41,051 nucleotides of DNA, from NCBI GenBank assembly GCA_015228925.1, contig JADGCQ010000021.1, positions 1-41,051 of the forward strand, given 5' to 3'. This document shows positions 23,401 to 32,136 of this stretch, in pieces. Position numbers and translations under genes: made by a program. Positions within the stretch are counted from its first letter, which is position 1, and each line of letters starts with the position of its first letter. The stretch is from Magnetococcales bacterium. GTDB lineage: Bacteria > Pseudomonadota > Magnetococcia > Magnetococcales > UBA8363. The notes under the pieces were generated by a model. It made no database searches. It was not told the DNA's origin and saw only the letters and a program-made list of their open reading frames with translations.

Positions 23401-26400
23401 CTCTATCGGGGACAGGCCAATTTCAATGGTGCTGATTCATTGGTCCTGGTGGTGAGCGACGGCGGTGGTTCTGGCGCGGGTGGGGCTAAAGTGGCGGTGG
23501 CCAACGTGGCCATCACCGTGCAGCCGGTGAATGATAATCCGATTGTCGGTGCGGATGGGTTTGTTACGGCGGAGAGTGCCAGCGTTACGTTGGATATCGC
23601 CGGTGATTTAATGATCAACGATACCGATCCCGATGGTGGCGCACTCACTTTTTCCAGTTTTGCCCAGCCTGCCCATGGTACCGTAACCCAGGTTGGGGCG
23701 ACGTTGGTGTATGCGCCGGTGGCCCTTTACAATGGCTTGGATCAATTTACCTATACCATCGTCAATTCTCGTGGCGACAGTGTTACCGCCACCGTCAGTA
23801 TGACGGTAGCCCCGGTGGAAAATGCCTTGACCCCCGCAGACGACGCCGTGACCCTTGTGGAGGATGGTTCGGTGACTACGGGTAATGTGTTGGCCAATGA
23901 TCGGGATCCCGATTTTCTCCCCGATGGGATCAATCCCGCCCTGGCCATCATTGGTTTTACGCCGGCGGCTTTTGGAACGGTCACGTATCTGGGGGGTGGC
24001 CAGTTTCATTATATCCCCGACGCCGATTTTAACGGCATTGAGGTCATCTCCTACACCTTGAGCGCGGGTGATCTGCGCACCGGCACCGGGGATATTACCT
24101 TCACCGTGACGGCGATCAATGATGATCCCACACTGCCCATCAATACCGGATTGAGCCTGAACGAGGGGGGCCAGGTTGTCCTCACCAACCTGATGCTTCT
24201 CGGCCAGGATTTGGAACAATCTTCAACCCAGGTGCAATTCATCCTGGCCACCGCCCCATCCCACGGCACCCTCGCCCTGAGTGGTACCGCCCTGGCCGTT
24301 GGGGCGATCTTCAGTCAGGACGATATCGATAATCATCGGGTTGTGTATACCCACGATGGCGGTGAATCGGTCAGTGATCCCTTTGTCCTGACGGTCATGG
24401 ATGGGGTGGGTGGCTTTTTATTGAATCAAACGGTGGCGGTTACGGTGGCGGCGGTCAATGATGCCCCGCAACTGAGTGTCAATACCGGGTTGACGGTGGC
24501 CGAGGGGGGGAGTGGGGTGATTACGTCCGCCGCTTTGACCATGACCGATGCCGAGTCGGGCAATAACGCTATTGTTTACAGCCTGACAGCAGTGGGCAGT
24601 CATGGTCAGGTGCGTTTGAATGGTGCTGCATTGAGTGTGGGGCAAACGTTTACTGAAGGCCATCTTGCCGCCTCCAAGGTGGATTACCTCCATGATGGCG
24701 GGGAGACCTTGACCGATGAATTTCGGTTTACCGTTTCCGACAGCCAGGGGGGGAGCTTTGGCGAAACCCCCTTTGTGATCACGGTGACCCCGGTGAATGA
24801 TCCTTTGGTGGTGACCGCCGGGGGGGCGTTGGTGTTTACCGAGGGTGATGCCACCCTGGTGGCTTCTTCTTCCATGGCGGTGAGCGATCCCGATGGAACC
24901 GATCTGATCGGTGCCCAGGTGGCCATCGTGGGTGGTTTCAGTACGGGGGAGGATGTTCTGGGTATTGTCAATACGGCCAGCATCCTGGGTGCCTGGGATG
25001 CCGGAACGGGGATTCTCACGTTGAGCGGCGTCGCCTCCATGGCCGATTATCAGACCGCCTTGGGGAGTGTCACGTATCACAATGCAGCGGGTGATAACCC
25101 GACGGCGGGGATGCGTACCCTGGCATGGAAAGGGATCGACACTTTGGGAACCGGCCCCGCCAGTCAATCGTTGATCACTGTGGTAGCGGTCAATGATCGT
25201 CCGGGATTAGCGGGTGGTACCGCGTTTACCTATAGTGAAAACGATGTCGCAACCCTTATTGATCCCAACCTGACCCTCAGCGATGCCGATTCCACGACGT
25301 TGCAAGGGGCAACCGTTTCGATTTCCAGCAATTATGTGGCGGCAGAGGACCGTTTGGTTTTTACCAACCAGTTGGGGATTTCGGGCAGTTGGGATGGGGT
25401 TGCCGGGGTCATGACCTTATCGGGTTCCGCATCGGTGGCCGATTATCAAACGGCACTCCGTTCGGTTCGGTATATCAACGATAACGGTGATACCCCGCAA
25501 TCATCTCTGCGTCAGGTGGATTTTAGCGTTCACGATGGTTCATTGTCCAGCACCGTGGTCTCTTCCAGCATCACCGTCGTTGCCGTCAACGATCCCCCCG
25601 TGGTGACCGTCTCCGGCCCCAGGGTTGTGGGGGAGGACTTGATGCTGATTTTGGCCGGGATGAATGTGACCGATGCTGATCTTGGGGCGGGGGATATCCA
25701 GCTTTCGCTGGGGGTGAACCATGGGATCGTGGATTTGGGGACCACGGTTGGTTTAAATTTTTCGCTGGGGGCGGATGGCAGTGCCACCATGATTTTTTCG
25801 GGATCTCTCGCCGCCATCAACGATGCCCTCAATGGGATGTTTTACGAACCCGATGCCGATTATGTTGGTGCCGATAGTTTTACCCTCGTCGCCAATGATC
25901 TGGGTGGATCCGGCAGTGGTGGGGCCAAGTCTACCGCCGCAGCGGTGGCCATCACCGTCAATCCGGTTCAGGATACCCCGGTTGCCAACGCCGATGCCAT
26001 TTTGGCCCAGGAAGATGTCACCAAAATCATCACCATTGCCGGGGATTTGCTGGCCAACGATGGGGATGTGGACGGGGATCTCTTAACCTTTATCTCATTC
26101 ACCAACCCTTCCCATGGTGTGCTGGTCAACAATGGCAACGGAACCTTGAGTTATCTTTCCAGTAACGATTATCACGGGGTCGATGCCTTCACCTATACGA
26201 TCGACGATGGCCACGGCAATACCGATGTGGGGACGGTGACTGTGGTTGTCAATCCAATCCCCGACAGCCTTGTCGCCGACAACGATAGTGCCAGCACGGG
26301 AGAAGATACGGCGGTCACCCTTTCGGTTTTGGATAATGATCTGGATCCCGATTTTCTCCCCAATGGCCTGAACCCGGCACTGAACGTCATCGGTTTTTCC

Positions 26401-29400
26401 AATCCCGCCCATGGTCAAGCGGTCTATTTGGGTACTGGCCAGTTGGTTTATACCCCGGACCCCAATTATTTTGGAACCGATACCCTGACCTATACCCTCA
26501 ATGCGGGGGATGCCCGTATTGACGTTGGCACCGTGACCATCACCGTGACACCGCAGAATGATGCCCCCATGATGGCGGCCCCGGCGGGTGGTCCGGTTTT
26601 GGAGGGGGGAACCCTTGTGATCACTGCGGCCATGCTCCCGGTGAGCGATCCCGAACAATCGGCCTCGCAGGTGACTGTGACATTGGTGAATGCCCCGATC
26701 CATGGGCGTTTGGAACGGGATGGCCAGGTCTTGTCTCCGGGGCAAACTTGGACCCAGGAGATGATCCAACAGGGGCGTTTGCTCTATCGCCATGACGGCT
26801 CGGAAACGTCCGCCGATAGTTTCAGCTTTACCGCCACCGATGGCGTTGGCGGTACGATGTTGGAGACCAATTTTGGTGTGACGGTTACGGCGGTCAATGA
26901 CAATCCGGTTGTGACCCAGGGGGCGGTGAGCGTGACCGAAGGGGGTCAGGTGGTCATGGATGGTGCCATCCTTTCGGCAACCGATACCGAAGGGGGGGCG
27001 GCACCGTTGGGCTATGTGTTGGATTCGTTGCCGGTACATGGCTATCTTGTGTTTCATGGGATCACCTTGGGGTTGGGTGGGGGTGTTTTTACCCAGGCCG
27101 ATGTCAACGCCGGTGGTTTGGTGTATGTCCATGATGGCAGTGAAACGACCGGGGACAGTTTTAGCTTTCACATCACCGACCCCCAGGGCGGAGCGACACC
27201 CGTGACCGTCCAGGGGATTACGATCATTCCCGGCAATGATCCCCCAGTCTGGAGTCTACCCGGCGCATGGAGCGGTAATGAGGATCAAAATTTGGATATC
27301 ACCGGCGTCCAAATTTCCGATTCCGATCTGGGTGTTGGGGTGATCCAGGTGAGCTTATCGGTTTCCCATGGAACGGTGACCCTTCCTGTGACGACCGCTT
27401 TGACCAGCAGTGCCGGGGCCAACGGATCGGGATCCTGGACGTTTTTCGGTTCGGTGGCCAGCGTCAATGCCGCCTTGAATCATATCGTCTATCGGGGGAA
27501 TGCCAATTTTAATGGATCGGACCAACTGGTTTTGGTCGCCGATGATGGTGGTTTATCGGGGGTTGGTGGGGCGAAGGTGGCCATCGGTAGCGTGGGCATT
27601 ACCGTGCAGGCTACCGCCGACAATCCCAACGCAGGGTTAGACGCCTTCAGTACGGCGGAAGACATTGCCCTGACTTTGGATATTGCCTCCGCGATCCTGG
27701 CCAACGACTTTGATCCCGACGGCCTTTCTTTTTCACTGGAGAGCGCAACCCAACCGGCTCACGGTACGGTGACCCTATCGGGTTCCAACCTGATTTATAC
27801 CCCTGCGGCGCACTATAATGGCTTGGACTCGTTTACCTACACCATCATCAATAGCAACGGTGGCCGGGCATCGTCCACGGTGAGTGTGGTGGTCAATCCC
27901 CTGGCGGATCAATTGCGTCCTGGGGATGACCAGGTGACCGTCGTTGAAGATGGTATGGTGGTGACGGACAACTTGTTGGCGAATGATCGTGATCCCGATT
28001 ATCTCCCCGATGGTCGCAACCCTGCCTTGCGCATCATCGGATTCAGTGCTGCCGCCCATGGTTCGTTGACTTGGAACGGAGATGGCCGTTTTACCTATGT
28101 CCCTGAGGCCGATTTTGATGGATATGACCATTTTTCCTACACCTTGAGTGCCGGTGATCAACGGATGGATACAGTCTGGGTGGTGGTGACCGTGACCGCC
28201 GCGAATGACAATCCCTCTCTGGTGACCAACACCGGACTGGACCTTGACGAAGGGGGCCAGGTGACCCTCACCCCTGCGATGCTCAAAGCTTTGGATTTGG
28301 AACAAGGGCCATCCCAGATTCAATTTATTGTGGCGTCGGTTCCAACCCATGGCGTCCTGACGTTGCATGGTGTTTCGCTCTCTCGTGGAAGTCTATTCAG
28401 TCAGGACGACATCGACAACCATCGTGTCGTCTACAGCCATGGTGGTGATGAATCGACAAACGATTCATTTTTGGTCTCGATTACCGACGATGCGGGTGGT
28501 TATCTCTTGAGCCAACCAATATTGATCCGGGTAACGCCGGTGAATGATGCACCACAGTTGTTGACCAATGCCGGATTGACGGTTGCCGAGGGGGGGAGGG
28601 TGGCGTTATCAACCGCTGGGTTGTTGGTGACCGATGCGGAGTCCCATTCGGGGGAAATTTTTTATGATGTGTCAACGATTCCGGTTCATGGTCAATTGCG
28701 TCTCAATGGCGCGGCACTGGATCCTGGGCAACGATTTTCCCAGGCGGATCTCATGGCCGGAAGGGTGGAATATCTCCATGATGGCAGCGACACCGTGACG
28801 GATGGTTTTACCTTTACCGTTTCCGATGGCCAGGGGGGCCGTTTGGCGCAGACCCCTTTTACCATCACCATCACGCCGGTCAACGAGCCACCTGTTTTGA
28901 CCGCTCCCGGATGGTTTACGGTTTTGGAGGATGAAAGTACCCCTTTGCGCGGCATTTGGGTCTCCGATGCCGATATCGGTTCCGGGATGATTTTGGTCCG
29001 TCTGTCGGTGGAACATGGGCGTTTGAGTGTCCCGGAACTGGCTGGACTGCAATTTCACAATGGCCGCAACCATACCGCATCCATGACGTTGGTGGGTCCG
29101 GTCGATATCGTCAATCGCGCCTTGATGGGGCTGCACTATCAGGGGGTTTGGGATTATAACGGGTATGATAGGCTTGCCCTATTGGTCAGTGACCAAGGGA
29201 ATGATGGTACGGTATCCGCAGCGACGACCGGAAAAACGGTGGTTTTGGAGGTGACGCCCGTTGAGGATTCCCCCTTGCCGGGGATGGATGCCATCCTGTC
29301 ACCGCCGGACCATCCTTTTGTGGCCGATGAGCCGGTTGTCATCGATGTCGGGCCATCGCTTTTGGCCAATGATTATGATGGTGATGCGACGGGGTTGACC

Positions 29401-31017
29401 ATCTCTGGTTTTACCCAACCGCAGTTTGGTTCCTTGGTCGATCAGGGCCATGGCCGTTTTGTTTATACCCCCAATGCCAACTTTAAGGGATATGACCAGT
29501 TCACCTATACCGTGACCGACATTACTGGAAAATATGCTTTTACGACCGTCGTCATCATCAATCCCGTCATGGATGGTTTGGACGCCGGTGATGATACCCT
29601 GGTGGCCTATGAAGACGAACCGGGTCAAACCATCAATCTTCTTCTCAATGATCGCGACCCCGATTTTAAAGGGGGCACCAATCCCAAGTTGACCATTATT
29701 GCCTTTACCCAGGGGGCGCATGGTCGGGTTGTTTATGTGGGTAATCAATCATTTCTCTACATTCCCAATCCCGATTTTAACGGGAAGGATCGGTTTACCT
29801 ATACCTTAAATGCTGGTGATCGCCGCATCGATGTTGCGACCGTCCAGGTGACCGTCAGGCCGGTCAACGATCAACCCAATATTGCCGTCAATTCCGCGCT
29901 GACTTTAATCCAGGGTGGAGACGCCATCATTGGCATGAGAAATCTGAGTGTGTGGGACGTGGATAACGTGGACAGTGAGTTGGTTTATCTTTTGGAGAGA
30001 CTTCCAGAGCATGGGCAATTGTTGTTATCGGGGGAGGTGTTGCGGGTTGGGGGGCATTTTACCCAGGCCGATATCAACAAAGGCAACCTAGTGTATCGTC
30101 ATAACGACGACACCGCGAACAATGATCGATTTCGTTTCAGTGTCGATGACAGTGCTGGGGGATTTGCATTGACCACCGATTTTCTCATTCAGATCACTCC
30201 CAAACCTGTGACGTTGCATGCACCGTCTTTTCGGGGAGAGCGGCCCTTTCCGGTGGCTGTCATGCCATCATCCGGCACGGAGCGTAATCTTTCTGTTACG
30301 CCCAGGTATGGGTCTTCTTTGACGCAATCGGCTGGTTTTGAGCGGTTTTGGTGGGAGCGGCTGGGGCAACGTTTGGAGGAGGGGTATGCTTCACCGGCCC
30401 CCAGCGGGAGTATTGGTTTGATGGGGATGGATGTGGAGTACAGTTCCAGTCCCATTCTTACGGTCATTCGCGCCCATCAACGCAGTATTGCCATTGAGGC
30501 TTCCGGGACGCCGCTTTTGACGGCGGTGATGAATGCCAATCCTGGGGTGGAGGAGGGGGGGGTTGTGACGCCGGTATTGAATGCGATCAAACGTGCGGGT
30601 CGCAGTATGGCACCGGGTGCTTCCATCACCCCGGTTTTGACGGCGGTTGTTGCCGGTCGCCCCGAAGGCAGTCCCCATCAACTAGACCGTACTGTTTCCG
30701 ATCACGGGTCGGATTTTGGGGTATTTGGGCCGGGGTTTTCCTTCATGCCCTGGTTTCCTGAGAAAAAATTGGAACCGGGTGCCCCAGAGGATCCTGAGGG
30801 GAGCATTCCGGGAGATTCCGAGGGGATTATCCGAGGGGATGAGGGTGAATTTCTCGTACCCATGGAGGGCGAGGGTTGGGATACTCTGCATCCCGTTCCC
30901 CAACCGACACCCAAACCGGTATCGCGTCCCATGCGCCTGGAGTTATCGGAACAATTCAACCAGTTGGTCCACGACCGTCACCGCAAAGCCGATCAGTTTA
31001 TGAGGGCTTTTGGGTGA
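17428..31017 (+). CDS. Giant LEPR/DUF4347/LamG/cadherin-like repeat protein (putative surface adhesin)
   Basis: 4529 residues. Order of parts: LEPR motif (LEPRVLFDGA, 39-48); DUF4347 domain (about 90-225; HIVSHGRAGEILLG, GDILIYGCDVG, TGADVAVSSDATG); two LamG/concanavalin-type domains (about 270-445 and 770-945); then about 30 cadherin-like/CSPG-type domains of about 95-135 residues, with VNDxPV linkers, NED/EDG/EGG starts and TYTxxDG ends, to about 4255; a tail with four 20-residue repeats. No classical signal peptide and no RTX nonapeptides are visible. Proteins with a LEPR-DUF4347 start are usually large secreted or surface proteins, often linked to type I secretion, but no secretion genes lie in the window. 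ATG 17461 is an alternative start with a nearer GGGA. Adhesion is inferred. Confidence 0.88.
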   Translation: MDENLFTDGTTMKRTLQSGQRVSSLLGSVMVSDAMMLALEPRVLFDGALAATTKDLLDDLTPHTVVNMEAPGDGVDRNWSPVLDQLAVSGGSLMIIDTGVAGWEQLLAAVTKGTEVVLLDPERDGVAQITELLAGRTQLESLHIVSHGRAGEILLGSSRLTLDTLEAHSDVLATWGSALAQDGDILIYGCDVGAGSRGEAFVQALSTLTGADVAVSSDATGAVTLGGDWDLEVRQGDVRVENPFATTTVTSFQGLLAAPTAVPGVQDHGITLDGSNDWVNIPDQAQGKTPLNNTEGTISLWFNISDSYPTTAGKFGFIFSNTSDNASGIDSIFAYVKSSGIADPVGGRRWSLSVGMDGLGVIDAIVRAGEWHHTVITWKAGKGYLFLDGQQVKSYDVDFPSLAGFNSKVSIGAFGDNSISSVKFPGSIAEVRLWNTGLTLAAAPTWVRSDMTTASLTGAEAGLTGYYPLNDGVANPATTTALDTKGGNNGTLTGGPVWITRPVEGSSGITVALGGSDADDPTNASAGNNATLTKSTLTSIPNATTVGTLYLPSDVTFSNPLTVGSQILTTDDPLRQVKFVPVTDFDGTASWTFTVNDGTSDSAPATVSIAMKPVQDAPTLTAVAPVLTAIDENATANAGQTIASFAGASITDVDTSPTSSEGIAITALNSGYGTWQYDTGSGWTAVGAVSGTSALLLRDTDQIRYVPDGLHGESVGLTYRAWDQTSGTAGNKVDVSSHGGATAFSTNTDTATLTVTEVIDTPQVVIGTGDQLVFDGNNDTITSPTFVFPTTAWTIEMWWKPTVTLTSASARQDLLFCNGATGRPHISFNKNGGGEIGIFTKIGGPSYDTAVSTTTSWTAGVWYHLAFTFDGTNTRVIVNGQLEKQVSQPGIHEAQTGFYLGARSNLLNDMKGGLADVRIWNTAQSSANIVTNMSRTLTGAEAGLVGYWPLNEGVGAVVNDRAGAKNGTITGATWNTSADGVWGLEEQDIAIPGLSLTDIDATGNETVTLTVAHGTLTVDTTVAGGVGAAGVTGNGTGAVTLVGTLAQLNATLAGTNALVYRGSLNFNGTDSLAIGVTDSTGGTVAGTVAITVYNVYDPLAVTAGGALVFTEGAAATAADAGLTIANEDGANLTGAQVSITAGYVAGQDVLNFVNTGAITGTWNAGTGVLSLTGTTTTANYQTALQSITYNNAGGDNPTAGVRTLAWKVTSALGTSPANTSTVTVQAVNDRPVMTASATLNYLENGAAAIIDATLTVADADNTTIQSATVTFSSNFVVGEDRLVFVNQSGISGSWDGATGVLTLSGPATLTNYRNALRSVRYINDNTTAPQASTRQVQFSVYDGGLSSDPVSVNVTVTAVNDPPVITLPAPGTVNEDQSLSLTGISVADVDIAGGNIQLALAVNNGIIHLATTAGLSFSAGANGSATMTFWGTVAQVNNALNGMTYQPDDDYFGAETLAIVANDLGGSGSGGAKSAAASLGITVTAVQDAPVASIDSISAFEDIPKIITIATDLLANDIDVDGDLFTLVSFTNPSHGTLVDNGNGTLTYLSSSNYHGNDSFNYTVNDGHGNTSQSVVTMVVNDIPDSLQANSDTATTDEEVATSFWVLDNDRDPDFLPLGLNPARAVIGFTDPAHGQVTYQGNGQFIYTPDHDYAGADSFTYTLSVGDARTDVGTVNITVNPVNDSPMVAVNTGAAVVEGAAVTITPVFLQIADVEQAAAQVIVTLVNTPDYGSLTLNGVALVAGQTWTQDDMNQNRLVYSHDGSETLADSFSFTAADGVGGSLLETTFNLTVIPANDNPVLVKNGVTVAEGGDVTIGSGNLAATDVEDTAAQLTYVLDGLPSQGSVLLNGVALGLGGQFTQVDVDSGNLVYRHDGSETLADSFSFHITDSQGGTLATTALPITITAANDAPVWSLPGAQSINEDVDTDITGVSFSDSDLGGGNASVTATVAHGILTLSSVAGLTFDAGGNGTATWTVSGSAANVNAALAHILYRGQANFNGADSLVLVVSDGGGSGAGGAKVAVANVAITVQPVNDNPIVGADGFVTAESASVTLDIAGDLMINDTDPDGGALTFSSFAQPAHGTVTQVGATLVYAPVALYNGLDQFTYTIVNSRGDSVTATVSMTVAPVENALTPADDAVTLVEDGSVTTGNVLANDRDPDFLPDGINPALAIIGFTPAAFGTVTYLGGGQFHYIPDADFNGIEVISYTLSAGDLRTGTGDITFTVTAINDDPTLPINTGLSLNEGGQVVLTNLMLLGQDLEQSSTQVQFILATAPSHGTLALSGTALAVGAIFSQDDIDNHRVVYTHDGGESVSDPFVLTVMDGVGGFLLNQTVAVTVAAVNDAPQLSVNTGLTVAEGGSGVITSAALTMTDAESGNNAIVYSLTAVGSHGQVRLNGAALSVGQTFTEGHLAASKVDYLHDGGETLTDEFRFTVSDSQGGSFGETPFVITVTPVNDPLVVTAGGALVFTEGDATLVASSSMAVSDPDGTDLIGAQVAIVGGFSTGEDVLGIVNTASILGAWDAGTGILTLSGVASMADYQTALGSVTYHNAAGDNPTAGMRTLAWKGIDTLGTGPASQSLITVVAVNDRPGLAGGTAFTYSENDVATLIDPNLTLSDADSTTLQGATVSISSNYVAAEDRLVFTNQLGISGSWDGVAGVMTLSGSASVADYQTALRSVRYINDNGDTPQSSLRQVDFSVHDGSLSSTVVSSSITVVAVNDPPVVTVSGPRVVGEDLMLILAGMNVTDADLGAGDIQLSLGVNHGIVDLGTTVGLNFSLGADGSATMIFSGSLAAINDALNGMFYEPDADYVGADSFTLVANDLGGSGSGGAKSTAAAVAITVNPVQDTPVANADAILAQEDVTKIITIAGDLLANDGDVDGDLLTFISFTNPSHGVLVNNGNGTLSYLSSNDYHGVDAFTYTIDDGHGNTDVGTVTVVVNPIPDSLVADNDSASTGEDTAVTLSVLDNDLDPDFLPNGLNPALNVIGFSNPAHGQAVYLGTGQLVYTPDPNYFGTDTLTYTLNAGDARIDVGTVTITVTPQNDAPMMAAPAGGPVLEGGTLVITAAMLPVSDPEQSASQVTVTLVNAPIHGRLERDGQVLSPGQTWTQEMIQQGRLLYRHDGSETSADSFSFTATDGVGGTMLETNFGVTVTAVNDNPVVTQGAVSVTEGGQVVMDGAILSATDTEGGAAPLGYVLDSLPVHGYLVFHGITLGLGGGVFTQADVNAGGLVYVHDGSETTGDSFSFHITDPQGGATPVTVQGITIIPGNDPPVWSLPGAWSGNEDQNLDITGVQISDSDLGVGVIQVSLSVSHGTVTLPVTTALTSSAGANGSGSWTFFGSVASVNAALNHIVYRGNANFNGSDQLVLVADDGGLSGVGGAKVAIGSVGITVQATADNPNAGLDAFSTAEDIALTLDIASAILANDFDPDGLSFSLESATQPAHGTVTLSGSNLIYTPAAHYNGLDSFTYTIINSNGGRASSTVSVVVNPLADQLRPGDDQVTVVEDGMVVTDNLLANDRDPDYLPDGRNPALRIIGFSAAAHGSLTWNGDGRFTYVPEADFDGYDHFSYTLSAGDQRMDTVWVVVTVTAANDNPSLVTNTGLDLDEGGQVTLTPAMLKALDLEQGPSQIQFIVASVPTHGVLTLHGVSLSRGSLFSQDDIDNHRVVYSHGGDESTNDSFLVSITDDAGGYLLSQPILIRVTPVNDAPQLLTNAGLTVAEGGRVALSTAGLLVTDAESHSGEIFYDVSTIPVHGQLRLNGAALDPGQRFSQADLMAGRVEYLHDGSDTVTDGFTFTVSDGQGGRLAQTPFTITITPVNEPPVLTAPGWFTVLEDESTPLRGIWVSDADIGSGMILVRLSVEHGRLSVPELAGLQFHNGRNHTASMTLVGPVDIVNRALMGLHYQGVWDYNGYDRLALLVSDQGNDGTVSAATTGKTVVLEVTPVEDSPLPGMDAILSPPDHPFVADEPVVIDVGPSLLANDYDGDATGLTISGFTQPQFGSLVDQGHGRFVYTPNANFKGYDQFTYTVTDITGKYAFTTVVIINPVMDGLDAGDDTLVAYEDEPGQTINLLLNDRDPDFKGGTNPKLTIIAFTQGAHGRVVYVGNQSFLYIPNPDFNGKDRFTYTLNAGDRRIDVATVQVTVRPVNDQPNIAVNSALTLIQGGDAIIGMRNLSVWDVDNVDSELVYLLERLPEHGQLLLSGEVLRVGGHFTQADINKGNLVYRHNDDTANNDRFRFSVDDSAGGFALTTDFLIQITPKPVTLHAPSFRGERPFPVAVMPSSGTERNLSVTPRYGSSLTQSAGFERFWWERLGQRLEEGYASPAPSGSIGLMGMDVEYSSSPILTVIRAHQRSIAIEASGTPLLTAVMNANPGVEEGGVVTPVLNAIKRAGRSMAPGASITPVLTAVVAGRPEGSPHQLDRTVSDHGSDFGVFGPGFSFMPWFPEKKLEPGAPEDPEGSIPGDSEGIIRGDEGEFLVPMEGEGWDTLHPVPQPTPKPVSRPMRLELSEQFNQLVHDRHRKADQFMRAFG
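20722..24804 (+). repeat. Super-repeat block 1 of the giant protein (12 domains)
   Basis: Begins LAVTAGGALVFTEG. Twelve domains in the order A B C D E F G C' D' E' F' G', where the last five repeat the plan of the five before them (for example C: TVNEDQSLSLTGISVADVDI and C': SINEDVDTDITGVSFSDSDL; D and D' hold LLAND or LMIND, E and E' hold NDRDPDFLP). Length 1361 codons. Confidence 0.8.
24805..28887 (+). repeat. Super-repeat block 2 of the giant protein
   Basis: Begins LVVTAGGALVFTEG exactly 4083 bp (1361 codons) after the same point of block 1. All twelve domains recur in the same order, each with its partner in block 1; for example the C domain starts at residue 1362 in block 1 and 2723 in block 2, again 1361 apart. 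Confidence 0.8.
28888..30200 (+). repeat. Shortened third block of the giant protein
   Basis: Starts directly with a C-type domain (PPVLTAPGWFTVLEDE), then D-type (LLANDYDGD), E-type (NDRDPDFKGG) and a G-type domain (RLPEHGQLLLSGEVLRVGG). Domains A, B, F and the second five are missing. Confidence 0.7.
30448..30687 (+). repeat. Four 20-residue repeats in the C-terminal tail
   Basis: Units starting SPILTVIRAH, TPLLTAVMNA, TPVLNAIKRA and TPVLTAVVAG, each 20 residues, with consensus TPxLTAV. They lie between the last cadherin-like domain and an acidic, proline-rich end. Confidence 0.75.
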
Positions 31018-31374
31018 TGTATGGGTTTTCTTCATGATGACAACTTCTGGTATCGTTTTTGGAGGATTAGATTCTGGGGAGTTGCATCTTGTGTCCCATG
31101 GGCCATTGCGCCGTTATGATCAAATCTCTCGATGCCTCCGGCTAAGGCGTGGGGCGAAGAGGTGCCGTTTTAGCGTAATGCAAGACCTGACCCCAGGCAC
31201 TTTCCCCAGGCACTTGGACAATGATGCACCATCCGTATCGCTGAAAGTTGACGACAGGAATGTAAATATGTTTATATTCCTAAGGATGTGTGCGGACGTT
31301 AACGGATGTGTGCGGCGAGTTATTTCACCATATGGTGACACCTAAAGATCTGAATGCCAGCAGGAGATAAATTG
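31018..31374. other. 357-bp spacer with a stray hairpin-element end
   Basis: No gene. At 31173-31194 there is the right end of the 182-bp element (GTAATGCAAGACCTGACCCC) with the following CCAGGCAC motif. GGATGTGTGCGG occurs twice near 31290. No terminator of the giant gene is evident. Confidence 0.6.
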
Positions 31375-31584
31375 ATGCCAACATTGGCCGAACTAGACGA
31401 TTCTGAACAACTCCGTTATTTTGCTGCCCGTGTAGCTAGAGCGGCTATGAGGGTTCAACGAGAAGAGATTGGGTTGAACCATGGGTTCAAAACCGAGCAA
31501 GACATTTTGACTCGCATGGATGAGGGAAACGCCATCGACTTTGACTATGATCGTCTTATGACAGAGGTTGGAAAATATGCCTGA
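31375..31584 (+). CDS. Small hypothetical protein, first of an overlapping pair
   Basis: 69 residues from ATG 31375, which has AGGAG 8 nt upstream. Acidic and helical: LAELDDSEQLRYFAARVARA, then IGLNHGFKTEQDILTRMDEG and FDYDRLMTEVGKYA. No family recognised. The end overlaps the start of the next gene by 8 bp, so the two form an operon. The size ratio (69 then 170 residues) resembles antitoxin-toxin or regulator-effector pairs, but that is only a layout argument. Confidence 0.6.
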   Translation: MPTLAELDDSEQLRYFAARVARAAMRVQREEIGLNHGFKTEQDILTRMDEGNAIDFDYDRLMTEVGKYA

Positions 31585-32080
31585 ACCCAGCACACTTTTT
31601 GCTGAACATGCGGCAGAGAAGGTTGCTGCGTTGTTTGGTAAGATTACCATTGGAATTGCCAAACGATGTCGTTGGGATCTTAACCAAATATCAATTTCGG
31701 AACACGCATTGCAAGGCGCATTGTCTGAATCGGCAAAAGACGTTCAGGCGATCATCAATCGGCGTAATCATAACGAGATATCTCCAGGAAAACTGGCAGG
31801 AATCCTGACATTCCGCATATCGCGATGGGGTCCAATTCAGCTCTCTGGAGAACTTAAGGAAGACCCAAGAGCGATGAAGCTGAACGCAGCAGTTCCGTTT
31901 GCCTTGTGTTTGAAGCACTTCCTTGGCGTCAACATCACCAATTTTCCGTCAGCTATCACTGAAGAGTTCCATTACACTCTGTTGCGTCGGCACACGAACC
32001 AAGAAACACTTGGCCTCGCATATGACATGTTGGAATTCCATGTCAGCAATATGCGTGTCTACAATCCTGCCCAAGAATAG
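31577..32080 (+). CDS. Hypothetical protein, second of an overlapping pair
   Basis: 167 residues from ATG 31577 (AGAGG 9 nt upstream); TTG 31568 is an alternative. Soluble and mainly helical: FAEHAAEKVAALFGKITIGI, the polar stretch INRRNHNEISPGKLAGILTF, and EEFHYTLLRRHTNQETLGLA. No family recognised and no catalytic motif stands out. It is followed directly by the repeat strip, an accessory setting. Confidence 0.6.
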   Translation: MPEPSTLFAEHAAEKVAALFGKITIGIAKRCRWDLNQISISEHALQGALSESAKDVQAIINRRNHNEISPGKLAGILTFRISRWGPIQLSGELKEDPRAMKLNAAVPFALCLKHFLGVNITNFPSAITEEFHYTLLRRHTNQETLGLAYDMLEFHVSNMRVYNPAQE

Positions 32081-32136
32081 ACAATTATTTCCATCCCATT
32101 ATCGCATCGCTAGCCTTCTCCATGGCAACCAGAACC

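Noticed and set aside
26095-27171. Long minus-strand ORF (358 codons) opposite the giant gene, with many shorter ones
   Set aside because: Shadow frames of a repetitive, GC-biased coding sequence; they are rich in His, Gly and Arg and repeat with the sense repeats.
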